From Archegozetes longisetosus (lineage: Eukaryota > Arthropoda > Arachnida > Sarcoptiformes > Trhypochthoniidae), in assembly GCA_018873245.2 (NCBI GenBank), contig JAEMBT020000005.1, positions 5,008,001 through 5,072,000 on the forward strand: a DNA stretch of 64,000 bases, in the 5' to 3' direction. The notes under the pieces are model-generated. The model was given only the letters and a program-made list of their open reading frames with translations. It was not told the origin of the DNA and did no database searches. The position numbers and the translations under genes are program-made. Positions 22,227 to 35,811 of this stretch are shown here, piece by piece (within the stretch, counting starts at the first letter, position 1; each line of letters begins with the position of its first letter).

Positions 22227-24851
22227 ATGTCTTCTTCAGGACAGCCGAAGAAAAGAGTTTGTTATTATTACGACGGTATTGATAATTATTTCTATTAATT
22301 TTGTTTTATTAAATCTAATTTCACTTGAATTTCAAATCTATTGTTAATTATGAAAATCTAAATTTTGACAAGTTGTCAACAATTGTTTGTTTGGTTTGTT
22401 TATGTTTACGAGACTAATGAATAAGAGTTGAATAGTTAAGTAAAAACAATGATTAGATTATAGAATGTTATGAGCGCTAACATGTGATTGTCTCAAATGG
22501 AGATCCGTAGTACTATATAGCAATGGATCATTGCTATTATGGGTTGGACGCCCTCGCACTCTCAGGCTTATAGTACTACTACTGAAGCCCATAAAACCAG
22601 TGCATATTGGCAGCCAACTGAAAATTTTTCTATTTTCAAATACTCTTAACTCGAGATCTATTGAAACAAAGACTAATTGTTTTATTGTGATTGAAGGAGA
22701 CATTGGCAACTATTACTATGGTCAGGGACATCCTATGAAACCACATCGGATACGAATGGCTCATAATCTCATTCTTAACTATGGGTTGTATCGAAAAATG
22801 GAAATCTATGTAAGTTTTCTTCAAAGTTCACAACTTGTCATAACTGACAGCAAACATTAAATCAAATCTAAACTCTGGTCAATTGTTAACTAAAATACAA
22901 ATTTGAAAAGTTGTTCATATCTCTGATAATAGTAGAAACTATGCTTACCTTTGAATAGCGTCCACATAAAGCAACTCAAGAAGAAATGACTAAATATCAT
23001 AGCGATGACTACATAAGATTTTTGAGAAGTATAAGACCTGACAATATGAATGAATATAACAAACAGATGCAAAGATGTAAGTCTACAATTACCTGATTAC
23101 TAATTCAAAACTATTAATTCAAATTTATAAAAAAATTTAGTTAATGTCGGCGAAGATTGTCCTGTTTTTGATGGTCTCTATGAGTTTTGCCAGCTATCAA
23201 CTGGTGGTTCAGTGGCGGGTGCCGTAAAATTGAATAAACAGGCAGCAGATATAGCAGTCAATTGGGCGGGAGGTCTGCATCACGCTAAGAAATCTGAAGC
23301 ATCAGGATTTTGCTACGTTAATGACATTGTTTTGGCAATACTGGAACTACTCAAATACCATCAGAGAGTTCTTTACATTGATATTGATATCCATCACGGA
23401 GATGGTGTTGAGGAAGCCTTCTATACCACTGATCGAGTGATGACCGTTTCGTTCCATAAATATGGCGAATACTTCCCTGGAACTGGAGATCTCAGAGACA
23501 TCGGAGCCGGAAAAGGCAAATACTATGCAGTCAACTTTCCATTAAGAGATGGAATTGATGACGATGCGTATGAAAGCATTTTCCAGCCGCTTATTTCTAA
23601 GGTATTGTTTTGAAGTTTTCAAGTAGTTTGAGAATAGAAATAGATGTTTAATGATTCGGTTAGTGTGATTGTTAGCAATTAGTTAAGAAGTGAATAGAGA
23701 TGTAACGATTTGCTTAATATCGTTAGGTAATGGAGATGTATCAGCCTAGTGCTGTTGTCTTGCAATGCGGCGCAGATTCATTATCAGGTGACCGACTTGG
23801 ATGTTTCAATCTCACATTGAAAGGACATGGAAAATGTGTCGAGTTTGTCAAGAAGTTCAATATGCCTTTACTGCTTGTTGGTGGTGGAGGTTATACTATT
23901 AGAAATGTGGCGCGTTGTTGGACTTATGAGACAGCCGTTGCCCTCAACTCAGAAATAGCTAATGGTATTAATTAAATGAATTGAGTTTATGCGGATTCCC
24001 TCATTAATTAATTAAATTTCATGTAAACAGAGTTGCCTTATAACGACTATTTCGAATATTTTGGGCCTGACTTCAAATTGCACATTAGTCCATCAAATAT
24101 GACTAATCAAAATACTCCTGAGTATTTGGATAAAATCAAGTAAGTCTCGATCACTGATGTTGGTCTACACTTGATTTATAAATTGATTGATCTAATTGGT
24201 TTACTTTCCATCGTTAGAACTCGTTTATTTGAGAATCTACGAATGCTTCCTCATGCACCTGGTGTTCAAATGCAGCCCATTCCTGAAGATGCTATTGATC
24301 AAGAAAGTGATGATGAAGACAAACAAGATCCTGACGAACGCATTAGTATAAGAGCTTCGGAAAAAAGAGTAGCTCACGACGAAGAATTTTCGGACAGTGA
24401 GGATGAGGGCGATGGCAGGCGCGACGCCAAATCTCATAAACCATCAAAAGCCAAAAAGAGCAAAGTAGAACCAAATAACAGCACTAATTCCAACTCAAGT
24501 GCAAATAATACAACGGAAAATAAGGATAAGAATACTGAAGATTCAAAAAAGAAAGAAAAAGATGACTCTCAAGCTGATTCTACTGATAAAAAGCCCCCTT
24601 CAAGTGATGGAACCGCAGAGACTACTGAACCAGAATCTGGCAAAGCAAGTGATGATAAAGCAGAAGCTAATAAGAAGTAAGAGAAATAGAAATATAAGTT
24701 AAAATTAGCGTAAAAATTGAAAACTGACTAATTTACATGTATTGAATATAATTTGTTTAGTGAACAAACATCACAAAGTGCTCAAAGTAACACATCGTCT
24801 GCGGGACCAAAGAGCGATGCTTCGGAAAAAGATAAAAAGAATTCTTCGTGA
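22227..24851 (+). CDS. HDAC1: Class I histone deacetylase HDAC1/Rpd3
   Basis: Zn-dependent deacetylase of the Sin3, NuRD and CoREST corepressor complexes. Exons: 22227-22275, 22697-22809, 22959-23076, 23141-23601, 23727-23964, 24031-24139, 24218-24676 and 24761-24851, all in phase, 545 residues. The catalytic domain is very conserved, with residue numbers matching the human enzyme: His140-His141 (GLHHAKK), Asp176 and His178 (DIDIHHGDG), [11 protein letters not shown] (zinc Asp) and [14 protein letters not shown] (catalytic Tyr). After [16 protein letters not shown], the tail has [26 protein letters not shown], the casein-kinase-2-type acidic motif of HDAC1, then a Lys/Ser/Asp-rich stretch. 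If the last intron is retained, translation stops at 24680, giving a C-terminus about 30 residues shorter. A candidate AATAAA is near 25200. Confidence 0.97.
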
Positions 24852-25590
24852 TTTTAGTCTATTTGTATTGCCGTAAGTGGCTTTAGTTTAATTGATAACC
24901 AATTGATTTAAATGATTAATTTTAAAATATATGAATTTGAAACCATGTATTTATTGTCTTAAATCATAAGGAGAGGTATAACTTATTGATTGAATAGACT
25001 GATTATCCTATCGTATAATTAACCTTACCTTAGAAATCATACTTAAAATTCATGTGACAATTAATTTGGTGACAACCTTTATAATTATGCAAATCTTATT
25101 TTGCTCTACTATTCATTTCAATACTTGAGAATTTTGTCAACCTGACAAAAGTACATTTTTTAATTTCATTCATTTAACTTTATGATTTTAAAAAGCAACC
25201 AATAAATTTAAATTTATTCGTAAAACTATTTTATCTTTTATTCAAAGTCTTTATATATTGTAATAAAAGTTGGACTTTGGTGTGAATGTGGAGTGATATT
25301 GTTGCCTACCTAGCTCACTATACAAATATCAGAGCCGTATTTTCACCAACAATACCACCCACACACTATACTAAAGCCGAAATTTGTTCTAATTAAAACC
25401 ATAGATCTTTTATAGTTGTGTTAATAATTATTTATTGATCAATATTGATTGTTGCACATCTCAATAACTCTCAGTGACTAGAATATAATCATACAATCAT
25501 ATATAACTACATTGACATAAGATAGGATTCTATAAAATATTAATTTCACTCATTGATGCCAGTGGTGCTTTTGATCTGCGTTTCAATTGT
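24852..25590. other. Convergent spacer between HDAC1 and the neurexin gene
   Basis: Holds the 3' UTRs of two genes that end towards each other, and an imperfect inverted repeat (25273-25378). No gene is seen. Confidence 0.5.
25273..25378. repeat. Imperfect 32-bp inverted repeat, possible MITE
   Basis: The left arm (25273-25304, beginning GACTTTGGTGTGAATGTGG) pairs with the right arm (25347-25378, beginning CAACAATACCACCCACACAC). They are separated by about 42 bp and could fold as a hairpin. No target duplication is clear. Confidence 0.5.
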
Positions 25591-25823
25591 TTATCTAACC
25601 GCAAATCTGATTGATTTTGATTCAATTGTTGTAATACCTACGATAGAAGAGTTCTTAGAATTTGGATAAGTGACTTGAATAATTACATTAATTGAATCCA
25701 GGCTTTGATGGTGTGGATCCCACTTGAATTGTTGATAAGTAGAATTTCTATTTTGTGTCATTTTGTCGTTGTCTATAATATAAGTTCCATTAATGTCTAT
25801 ATGATTGTTATCATGTGCGTCCA
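25591..25823 (-). CDS. Possible alternative 3'-terminal exon of the neurexin gene
   Basis: A 77-codon open stretch ends at a stop at 25591. It has no ATG at its start. If the GT at 25929-25928 inside the last neurexin exon is used with the AG at 25825-25824, the frame continues in phase (Ser-Pro-Gln-Val-Asp-Ala-His-Asp) for about 77 residues to ...SKSIRFAVR, replacing the ten-residue RVRFADST end. The intron would be 106 bp. No domain is recognisable, and the stretch could be open by chance. Confidence 0.3.
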
Positions 25824-25900
25824 CTACTAATTATATGTGCAATTAGTGGTTATATTCGTTCGGATATAACTTAAGTTTCAGACGTTTCAGTGCAAGAGCT

Positions 25901-28900
25901 TTAAGTCGAGTCAGCGAATCTTACTCTACCTTGTGGTGAATCTTCTTTATTATCTCCTCTATTATCTTCTACTAAAGAATCACTCAATGAGTTCTCGTTT
26001 ATTTGTTCTTTCAATTTAGTTTGTGATGGTTTATTAATGTCTTCAAAATGATTTCTTGTTTCTTTCAAAGGGTGCGATTCGTGAATACTATTGATTGGAA
26101 TTTCTTGATGTTGAAGTAGTTTTACCGCTGCTTCGCTATCGTCTTTCACATTAGGAATCATATGGAATTTGACTTCTTTTAAACGATCAAAATTCAGAAA
26201 ATAGCATAAGTTTTAGCAAAATTAAATGTTGAGATTAGTGGTAAACTTAAGAAAAAATAGAAATACTTGAAGTCAGATTAGTTAAGATAATTAGAAATAC
26301 CTCTAGTTCTTAAGGAAGAATTTCTTTTGGAGTGAAAGAAAGGAGTATCGCCTTGAAATTGACGTATTTGATAAGTTCTCTGCAGATTCCACATATAGAG
26401 CCCAACAAAGAATAAAACAATGAGTAAGAATGCGAGACACACAATAAAGATTGGTGTTTTATCTAGTTCTTTGCCAGACTTCGACAACAAAGTGCTTGTT
26501 TTAAAGGCAACTAACTTAGGCTCTGGTGGTGATAACCATATCTCGTTTTCAACCTGCAAATCATTCGACACATTTTTATAAGTATAGAAAAGTTATTTTT
26601 TATTTATAAGTACTTCTGGCAATTCTATCACTGAAGACGTGATAATCGGGACATGAATTTTGAACCCAGCACATAATCCTTGCTTAATATCTCCCTCAAC
26701 CTTGACTTGGTCCAAACCAGATCTTCCCCCAAAAGCTGACTCTAGGGGCTCTATTTTAATGTCATTCAGTTCTACCAAAACATCTTAATAGGAAGAAGAA
26801 TGAGTTAAATTGCAAGATAAGACCCAACCACTAACTTACTTGATATACACCCAACAAAATTAGTGAAGTTTTCAAAGCGATTGTCTTTATTATTAGTGGC
26901 GCCGACAAGTACTAAACTTTCTTCATTATTCGGTTGATTGTTCTTTAATTTTGATGTTTTCAATAGATCATGGATTTCACTGTCAACCTGTGGTCGAAAA
27001 GAATATTTTCGATATAGTTGTTGAATATTCAAAGCAAGGGTTGATCTTACAATTAATTGTGCGCTATCGCCTTTTCTAGTGTAAAGCAGCCAATGTCTGA
27101 AGCCATCAGCAAATGACAACTCATCACTCATCACTTGACTTCTCACTAAACGGAAATTAATAGATAGACTGAACTGAATCTGACGTCAAATTAGGTAAAC
27201 TTACGAATAGATTTGCCGTTGTCTTCTTCAACGAGAATTCGTCCATCGGGCATCAAAGCGATGTGGATATAACTAGAAGTGAGTGCATAAGTAACGAGTA
27301 ATACAGTTCTCCCAGAATCAAATATCCTCTTATCAGTGGAGAAAGCAAGATGAATACTAATTTGGTCAAGTGGCACTTCTTTATTGATTTTGATAGCATA
27401 ACGAACCAATGAATCTCCATCAAATCTGGCGCCAACATCTTTGTTACACGTTTCTCCCCCGTATGAAGTCATACTACAGTTGCACAAAGTCCTACCATTC
27501 TTCCAGTCTTCAGTACAGGCACCACCATTGGAACACGGATTCGGTCGCAAAGCATATTACATCCGGGCTTTATCTGTCCGATCGCTACAGTCGATGGTTC
27601 CTTAGCTGCTGCTTCCAAATCAAATAGTTTTCCTCCAATTACAAAGCCCTGTAGACACCCAACAATGCCCTGTATTTGCGAAGTCGCCCCGACCTCGTCG
27701 ACACCGCCTAAAAATAATTGACTGTGAGCTTCAATAGGAACTGGCGGTCGAGCAGGCTTCACCAGTTCAAATTCATCGCCAGTTCTCCAGGGTTTTTGAC
27801 TGTATTTGTTCAAGAACTTAATTGGATGATCGATTATGATAGAAACGTCGTTTGCTGTAAGAATGGATTTACTCCTTTGACTTCTATCAACTTTGATTTG
27901 TATTGGGTTTCCACTGGTCAGCATTTCTCCGACATTGACAGCTCCACGAACTACTCTGTTTAGAGTATTAAATGTAAACACGACATGAGTCCCATTTTCA
28001 ATGTGAAGCTGAACAAAGTTATTGCAGTAATCATTTGCATAGAATATCAGCGCGTTTAACATATGAGTTCTAAAACTTATTATAATGTCCTTCTCCAATA
28101 TTGGGTTAACATCTTTTCCTTCGGCTAATTTCTGGAAGTAAGAGCTCGGAGTGATAAAAGTCATGCCTGAGTAGGAAGATATTAAAAAGAGTTAGTATGT
28201 GTCAGACTTTCATATTTGATGTGTGACTATCGTACTATTAGTATTGATGTCATTTTCACATTGTCTTCCTGTGTGTGCGATCGGATTAGCACATTTGCAT
28301 TCATAAGAACCCCACAATTCTACGCAAGTTGCACCATTTTTGCATAGATCAGGCCTACAGAAGGGTCGGCAGCCTTTTTCAATATTAGTTGCCCTGAAAA
28401 ATCGAAATTATTGGCAGTCAGACAACTGGGCATAAGATTTTAAGAATCAGTTCATACTTTCTATGGAGATGTTTATACAGATTGACCACTTTATCATTTA
28501 GGACTAATCCTCGAAGACATCCAATAAATCCAGTGCGAACTTCAGAGTTGGACAACAAATTTTTCGGGGCTCCTCCCACGTAAAGTGGACCTTCAAAGGC
28601 CGAAAATTCATCGTCGTCTTCCAGATCAATTAGCTCCTCATCTAAGTTGACTGCGAACCTTTGAATTAAAAATTAGATAATCTTTTATTTCAATATCTAA
28701 TAAAACTTTTCTGAATAAGATTCTATCGATTTCCAATAAAAATAAATCAATATGACAATCGAAACTCAAGATAATCAGTCTTAAACTAATAATTACCTCA
28801 TATGATGAGGATCACTGTCGACCCAAATCTGCTGCCAATCTCCAGTATTTAGACGTCGACTTGAAATAAGTTTAACACTTCTCGGACTGTGATTTACCAT

Positions 28901-31900
28901 AAACTCAAACGTTATTTGATATTCACCCGATAGAATGGCTTTGAAATATCCATGATGTGAATGAAGAGGTGCCTGATAGAAGATGACTGCCTTCGAGGCT
29001 GTGGTCCTAAAGCTGACTGCCATATCTCCTCCCTCCCAACCGGACACTTCCAAATAGGATTCTTTTGTTTGAAATGTGATTTCGTACTCTCTCGTGTCTA
29101 TGTTTTACAGAAAATGCACAAATAATTCAAATAATTGTGAATTATATTCTGTTGAAAATGATTCATAAAGAATATGATTGAGTACATACTGGAATCAATA
29201 CAACTAACATTGCCTAATATGAGATGCGCCTCAGAATCTCTCGTCAAATTTTTATTTTGCAGAAAGAACATTCTTGTGATTCCGACATCTTTTGGATTAG
29301 TGAAGACGCCGTCATCGTGTTTCCAGCCGAGGGACTCACTGTCGCAATTGCAGTATTTAGCTCTATCTACACAGTTTTGAGCAGTTGAACATTTGCAGCG
29401 ACCTGAAATATTACTACCAATACTAGTAACATAATGTCCAGGTTCTGTTGATTTCATCAATGTATAACTTGACAACCTTCGTTAAAAATGTATGGAATAA
29501 GAAATGAGCTAAAACTAATTTATTTATGTTAATTGGTTTCGTACCTTAAAGGGGCTGAATTACACTCATATTTAATATATTGAGAACACTGTTTCGAGTG
29601 CATAATAAGGGAGTGAAGCATTTCTGGAGTGAACTCGCGATATGTTACATTTAAATAGTAATTCCCTTCTCTTCCTCGTTCTCGAACAACCTTTTAATAC
29701 AAAACCAATATATTTCTCAGCAGAAATTCATTTAGATGGTAAGGTTAGGTTAGATTTACCACTTGGTGACGTATATTGTGCTCAATTATTGTTTGAATAA
29801 TGCCATGCTCTCCAGACATGGAACATATTACGTGAGCTGGTGGTAGTGGACCATTACGGTCGATGTCAATCATGTATGTTCCTGTTTTGCGATAACCTGC
29901 TAAATAAAGTTCTTCGCACGTTCGCTTAAATAACGCTGAAATCAAAACAATCAGTCAATCAATTTGAAAGACTTGGATCAGTCATATATTGATAGATGAC
30001 TCACAAAAATGACAAGTTTTGCCTAAATATCCCGTTTTGTGACAGTCACACTTAGTGTCTCCAGTTTCCAGAGACGCAATACATTTGCCTCCGTGTTCGC
30101 ATACATTGGGGGCATTGCAGGGATCAACCAGTTGACAATTATCTAATGAGATTTTTCCAATAACAGGATATTTACTATGAATAACTCTCGGGTCGATCTG
30201 GATTTGGTTAATAGAAATGTCACGCAAGCAACCCCTCAGTCCCACTAAAGTGGTTGAATTAGTTGAAAAACTAGCTCCGAAGGATACATTACCATAAAAG
30301 TGTGTGATAGACACTCCTTTAATGATATCTTGGTTTTTGAATTTGTAATTAGAAGTTATTGATACTTTTCCATTTGCATCTAAATCAACAGAAATGTGTT
30401 GCCAAAAATCTAACAAATGCTCTAAATTACTAGATATAGACCATAAAGAATCCAATGAACTATTTGAAGAGCTAATTGTAAATCGTGCTATATTACTGCT
30501 TAGGTGTAAAAACCAATATTTTTTAGCATTATTACTATCTAGTAGGTTTCCTGATGCAAGAATAGCATCACTTTTTTCAGACTTGAATTCTAGTGATAAT
30601 TTCAATTGAGAAGTCGGCGCAACGTCAACAATAAAATGCGACTTTTTAGCTGACATTGTTATTGATATGGGATCTAATTTAGAACATCCATATTCTGGCG
30701 GAAATATACTGTGATATTGAGCTGCTTTGTTGCCCCTGTTCAAGTCATAAAGAATGTTGATGTTGTTGAAATAGACGAACTTGAAACAACCGACAAATTT
30801 CTGGTTTATGTCAAATGGAATTTTCAACTTTTCTACGTGAGACTTAAATCTGGCTGTCGGCAATCCTCCAAAGAATATATCTAGTTTTCATAAAGATATC
30901 GGTTACTAATTGCACAGCTATTTGATTAATTATATATAAACCTGGATCAACATGAAGATGATGGCGAGGACCCGGTAATTCCAGTGATTTGACGATTACT
31001 TTATCAATGAATATATAAATATTTTTCGAATGATGTTGTATAGTTACATTATGCCATTTATTATCAATTAAAATGGTCTGATTAATGGAAGCAGTGACGG
31101 GTCCGTCTCCCAAATCGATTTGAAAATGCAAAATACCGTCTTGTAAGTTAACTGCAATATAATTATGCTCAGGTTGTTCTCCACGAGCGTACAACAAAAT
31201 CCCATCTCTATTTTCTGTTTTAAAGTGAAGACCAATACGATTGAAATCTGAATGGACTTTATTTTTATAGTTATATATTTTATACGACACAAATGAATAA
31301 CCGCGAAGAGTTAATACAGAAATATTATCGCTTCTACAGTGCCAGTCTTCGTGTTTAGTCCCAAAACAATCACAGCTCTTGTAAGTGTAGTGATTAATGC
31401 ATCGAGCATTATTTGCACATAAATCTATCTTTTTGCACAAATTGACGCAACCCCTTTGCAATCCATCAAATTCTTCTATTTTAACGTATTCATCAGTTTC
31501 GGTGTTTGTGTTTACACCTGAACTCATAAGAAATTTGATTTTTCCCAGACATCCTATAAAACGAGCAGTACTGTATTGTTGATGAGTTATTGGCTTTTTT
31601 GAATCAATTCCACCAAAATATAATACTGAAGATATGAAAGACTGAGTTTTTCTCTCGACAAAGCTTGCTAAAGATGTCAAAACTACAGTCATGCCATTGT
31701 TCTTATGATTTTTACTATTATTGTCCAAATGAGCAGATAAGCTGCCGTCTGCGGGATTAATTTTTACATTTACGGTGTGGTATTGGTCATGATTCAAGCC
31801 TTGGCCAATATAGAACGATTTCTGCTCGGGACCAAACTCGTGAATAATCTTTAGTCTTCCATTTTCAAGCATTACATAGAGCTCATAGACAGGAAGACCA

Positions 31901-32262
31901 GGTGAGGGATTATGAACTGTATGATACATAAGAAGTCCATGCGGTCGATCAGTTCTGTATTGACGAGTGAATAGTAAACGATTTTGAAAGTTGTGTGAGA
32001 CAAGCGAAACAATGTTTGATACATACCTGAATTCAAATGTAACATCTCTAGGCTTTAATATATTCCATGTATCATTAGTGTCGACACGTATAAAAGAGTT
32101 AGACTGTGCAAAAGTATAGATATGACTAGTCGTATTAGGAGTTGATTCATTTGCGACACCAATACTTCCTTCGACACGACGAGTTTCGCAATATGGCAGT
32201 GACGTATAAATTAAGATTTCAATTATGTAAATGAGGTATTTTGCAGTTATTATGGGATTCAT
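25901..32262 (-). CDS. axo: Axotactin-like neurexin-superfamily transmembrane protein
   Basis: Exons (minus): 32262-30942, 30880-30005, 29935-29760, 29690-29545, 29476-29190, 29097-28797, 28658-28458, 28393-28236, 28166-27205, 27145-26840, 26783-26614, 26553-26301 and 26172-25901, about 1809 residues. Order: signal peptide; laminin-G; EGF (CANNARC); two laminin-G; EGF (CEHGGKC); fibrinogen-like segment (TCEELYLAGYRKTGTY, then KYCNCDSESLGWKHDDGVF); laminin-G; EGF (CKNGATC); laminin-G; EGF (CSNGGAC); laminin-G; transmembrane helix (IFIVCLAFLLIVLFFVGLY); tail of about 130 residues ending RVRFADST. Without a discoidin domain it fits axotactin, a glial neurexin-like protein needed for axonal conduction in flies, better than neurexin IV/CASPR. 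One base seems to be missing in exon 9 near 27549: the frame slips within the EGF at CNMLC-RPNPC, while all flanking exon phases agree with a single lost base. The ATG at 32262 gives the better signal peptide; another ATG is at 32286. Confidence 0.85.
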
Positions 32263-33226
32263 GATTAGTGCAAGTTTAAATAGCATTGAATCTTTTCAGC
32301 ATCATAGTTTAGCCTAAGTCTGCAGTGCCATTTCACATCTAAATGAACAAATGAACCAAATCTTCTATTAATCCAATTGTCTACCCATCAACATTAGTGT
32401 TATTTCTTATTTTAATTTTTTATTTTAATTTTATTAAAGTCACAACTAAACTCGAAATGAAGAACCAAGATTAGATTCTTGATAGAATTAGTCATGAAAT
32501 GATAGATTTGCTTGTTATCCTGCGCACAATATAGTAGAGAATTGATGAAATAACAAGTTTAAATAGATAAATCTTGTTGGATTATTTGAATAATTCAAAT
32601 CAAGGTTGAACTGCGTGATAGCATAGAGAACTAATTGATTTAGAAAAAGCTTACGTTACAAATATGTTCAATATTTGAAGTTAAATCACATTCAATTCAT
32701 AACAATTATTTAGATAGATTGCAGGAGAAAGACACAAAGCTGGATTAGAAGTAGACTTATTTGAATAACGTAGTCGAACAATATTAGTAGTTTTCTTTTC
32801 AATGGAGTCTTATCTCATAATGCACTAAATCACTTCAGTATAATCTAATCGCTTCACTCAAAACTATTTTCCGTCCAAAGAGAAAGCAATTGAATAATAA
32901 AGAAACAGGAAAATATTCCAGATTAGCTATTTGTCTATAATATGTGATGAGAACTAGAGACAAGAATTCATTATTGAAGCGATATTATAAAATTTGAAAT
33001 GAGATCAACTGAAATATTGATCAGTAAAATATAGTGTTTAGTCAGTATTATTGATAATTAAGATAAGTTGCCAGACAGCTATTAAGTTGAGGGTAAAGTT
33101 AAATATTAGTAAGTGAATTAACTCTAAATGGATATTTAGTTGAGTCATTTTGATGCTTAGCCCACATAAATAAATTTGGTGTAAAATCATTTCAGTTCAT
33201 TATAGACTCTGCAATATTGGTGGGTG

Positions 33227-33278
33227 TTATACCTTAAAATTGTTTTTATACCTCAACATTGTTCTATACCTGAAGACT
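33227..33278. repeat. Degenerate tandem repeat, about 20 bp x 3
   Basis: Units of the form TATACCT(T/C/G)AA followed by a short (A/C)TTGTT-like segment recur three times. Confidence 0.5.
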
Positions 33279-35755
33279 GTGCCTGGAAAAAGAGCACATT
33301 TTCAAGAAATACTATCTAAACTGGCGACTTTAAGGCTCGCGCATTTCCTGCGTTAGAAGCAATTTGAAAACGATGTTGCAAATACAACACCCAATATGAC
33401 AATACAATCAAACAACGATCAAATAGTTTTGGTTGCAATCATAGAATTAGTTATATTTAAGCTCAGTATACGTCTATTGTATCTTAGAAGCACAATTATC
33501 TATGAATAGCATAAACTTATTCATTATAATAAAAGTCAAATAAATGCAAACAGTATATTACAGATAAATATATACAGTATTCAAATTATAATCAATCACC
33601 AGTACCTAAAGTGAAGTTTTTATGAATCACTTTAGATGTTTATAGAGTGCTTCAATAACTCCATTCATTATGAGATCCAGTTGAGGAAAGCTTTCAATTT
33701 AAAAAATAGTTGACTAGAATATGAAGATAGAAACGTTTGTAAGTTATAGTTAAGCTCAATATGAGAGGAGCGAGAAGGCAATGAAGAACTAAGTCGTGGG
33801 TGTATAGCGAACTGCAGTACAAACAGGACAACTGAAGTTTGATTAGGATAGAAGAGTACTCTTAAATACAACTTCAAGTCAAGGTCAAGGCTGGGTTCAG
33901 ATGAGTGAACAACAATTTGTATGATGTTTCTTTAAGACGAATAATTCATAATCGGGTGTTTTATACTCCATTAAATTCATTAATTCAGTTCCCTTTCATT
34001 GCATTGAGTAGCTCTGGAAACTATACGAAAACTTTTCTCGCCTAAAGTCACTAAAGTCGTTACTAAAGTCACTCAAATCGTTGAACAGTTTAGCTACAAA
34101 GTGAATTGATTTTGAAAAGCTAACAATTGGTAAGAAATTTTCATAAGTGAGTTGAGATGAATGAAAAACAACGCAATATAATAAGGTTGAAGGTTGAAAC
34201 ACAAGTGTTTATGCAAACAAATAAAATCAGTTAACGACTGGTTATTTTGAAAGCATTTGATTATAAGATTAAGCAAATCTGAGACTATTATGCAAAGTTG
34301 ATACAAGTTATGCTAATTTAATATGCAACAATTATAATGTTCTCCTCCATGGGGTTTAGAAAGTTTATAGTTATTTCAAATTCCAGTTAATTCATATTAG
34401 AGACCAATTTTTAGAGTAGTTCACCGCTTCTCATATGATTCAAACTGTTTTAAAAACTGATTCAAGAGTCCTAAACAAGTATGATAATTGTTAAATTAGT
34501 TTTTATTCAAGTAGTGTTTATTAAAATTAGTTTTCAGTTATTTGAAGAATATGCTAAAGGAAGTCCCAATTATTCAAATGTGAATGATACGACATATTTT
34601 ACTCGTTTACTCAAAATATATCTTAACGTAGATGTTTACTACATATTCAGTAGTGATATAAAAGTCGCAAAATGCCAACGTTTGTATGTCATTTTCAAAT
34701 ATATGTTTGAATAAGTCGTAACAGAAAAGTTAAAAGTAAGCAAAAAGAAAAATTGGCACAAATGGTTACACAATAAACTGAAGCAATATATTGAGCACTG
34801 AATTGATAAATGTTAAGCAGGCGTGAAAAAATGATAGTGCATTAAGTATTAAATTGATGTATAATACTTTCAATCAATTAAGGATGTTCTGCAATGTTTA
34901 GTCAAACCATGAAAAAATAGTTGATTCATCTACTCAATGGTCACGTTTGAGCGCAACAATTACAACTGATATTTTGTGTCGCTAACTATGACTTTTGCCT
35001 AACCAAACGTTTATAGACTTTTGATATTTTAATTGAAAAGTGTTAACTTTCGTGTCGCTAGTAAATTAAATGTTACACTTTTAAAATTAACATCTTTTAT
35101 GCGTCTATTGCTTTTTACATAATTACATTATTGCTTCATCGGTTTTATACTCTAGAAATCAAGATTTCATTCTTAATATGTCGTTTAGTTTTGCCAAAAC
35201 TTTAATAGATTTTATAAAATTTAACGACAATCAGTCTTAGATTATTATTATTAGTAGTAGTATTATTTTTAACTCAATTAGGCCATATTTAGAAAAGTAG
35301 TTTGAGTTTGAAGTTTGTTTTGGAAAAAAAAGTGTAACTCTTCTAGCATATTAATAAGTTATTGGTTATGAATTTAGAAACCCTTACCAGAAAGTATAAG
35401 CTTGTAAGTTATGCCACCGTATGTAATACAAATAGATTTTACCTGTACTTAATTTGCGACTTAAATTATTAATCCAATATTTCTTAAATTAGCTCATTTA
35501 TCAACTAATTCAGACTTTAGAATAGTTTAACTTAACAATTGAACGAGAAAACAAACATTAAAATCACTACACATAAACACATGGATTGACTGAAATTGCT
35601 TATCGAGGAAGTTATCGCATTCATACAGACTTATGATTCACGAGACTCGAACGTAAGTTGTAATAGAAACTAAGGATGTTTTATGTTAACAAATCCAGTC
35701 CAGTTCTAAAGTTCTTCATGTGTGAGTTTGTAGTGTCAGCTACAGCACTATCAAA

Positions 35756-35811
35756 GCTATACGAATGAGGACTCTCTCAATAAAGTTATACCAATGAGGA
35801 CTCTCTCAATG
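35756..35811. repeat. Tandem duplication, about 28 bp x 2
   Basis: Two units share CAATGAGGACTCTCTCAAT-type sequence (first with GAATGAGG). Preceded by CAGCACTATCAAAGCTATA, reminiscent of the CTATAAAGT repeat ends. Confidence 0.6.

Noticed and set aside
22531-22860. 109-codon ORF starting before HDAC exon 2
   Set aside because: It is read-through of intron 1 into the true exon 22697-22809 and on into the next intron.
25901-32262. Neurexin IV/CASPR identity for the neurexin gene, with coracle as its partner in the same window
   Set aside because: There is no discoidin domain at the N-terminus and no clear 4.1-binding motif in the tail; axotactin fits better.
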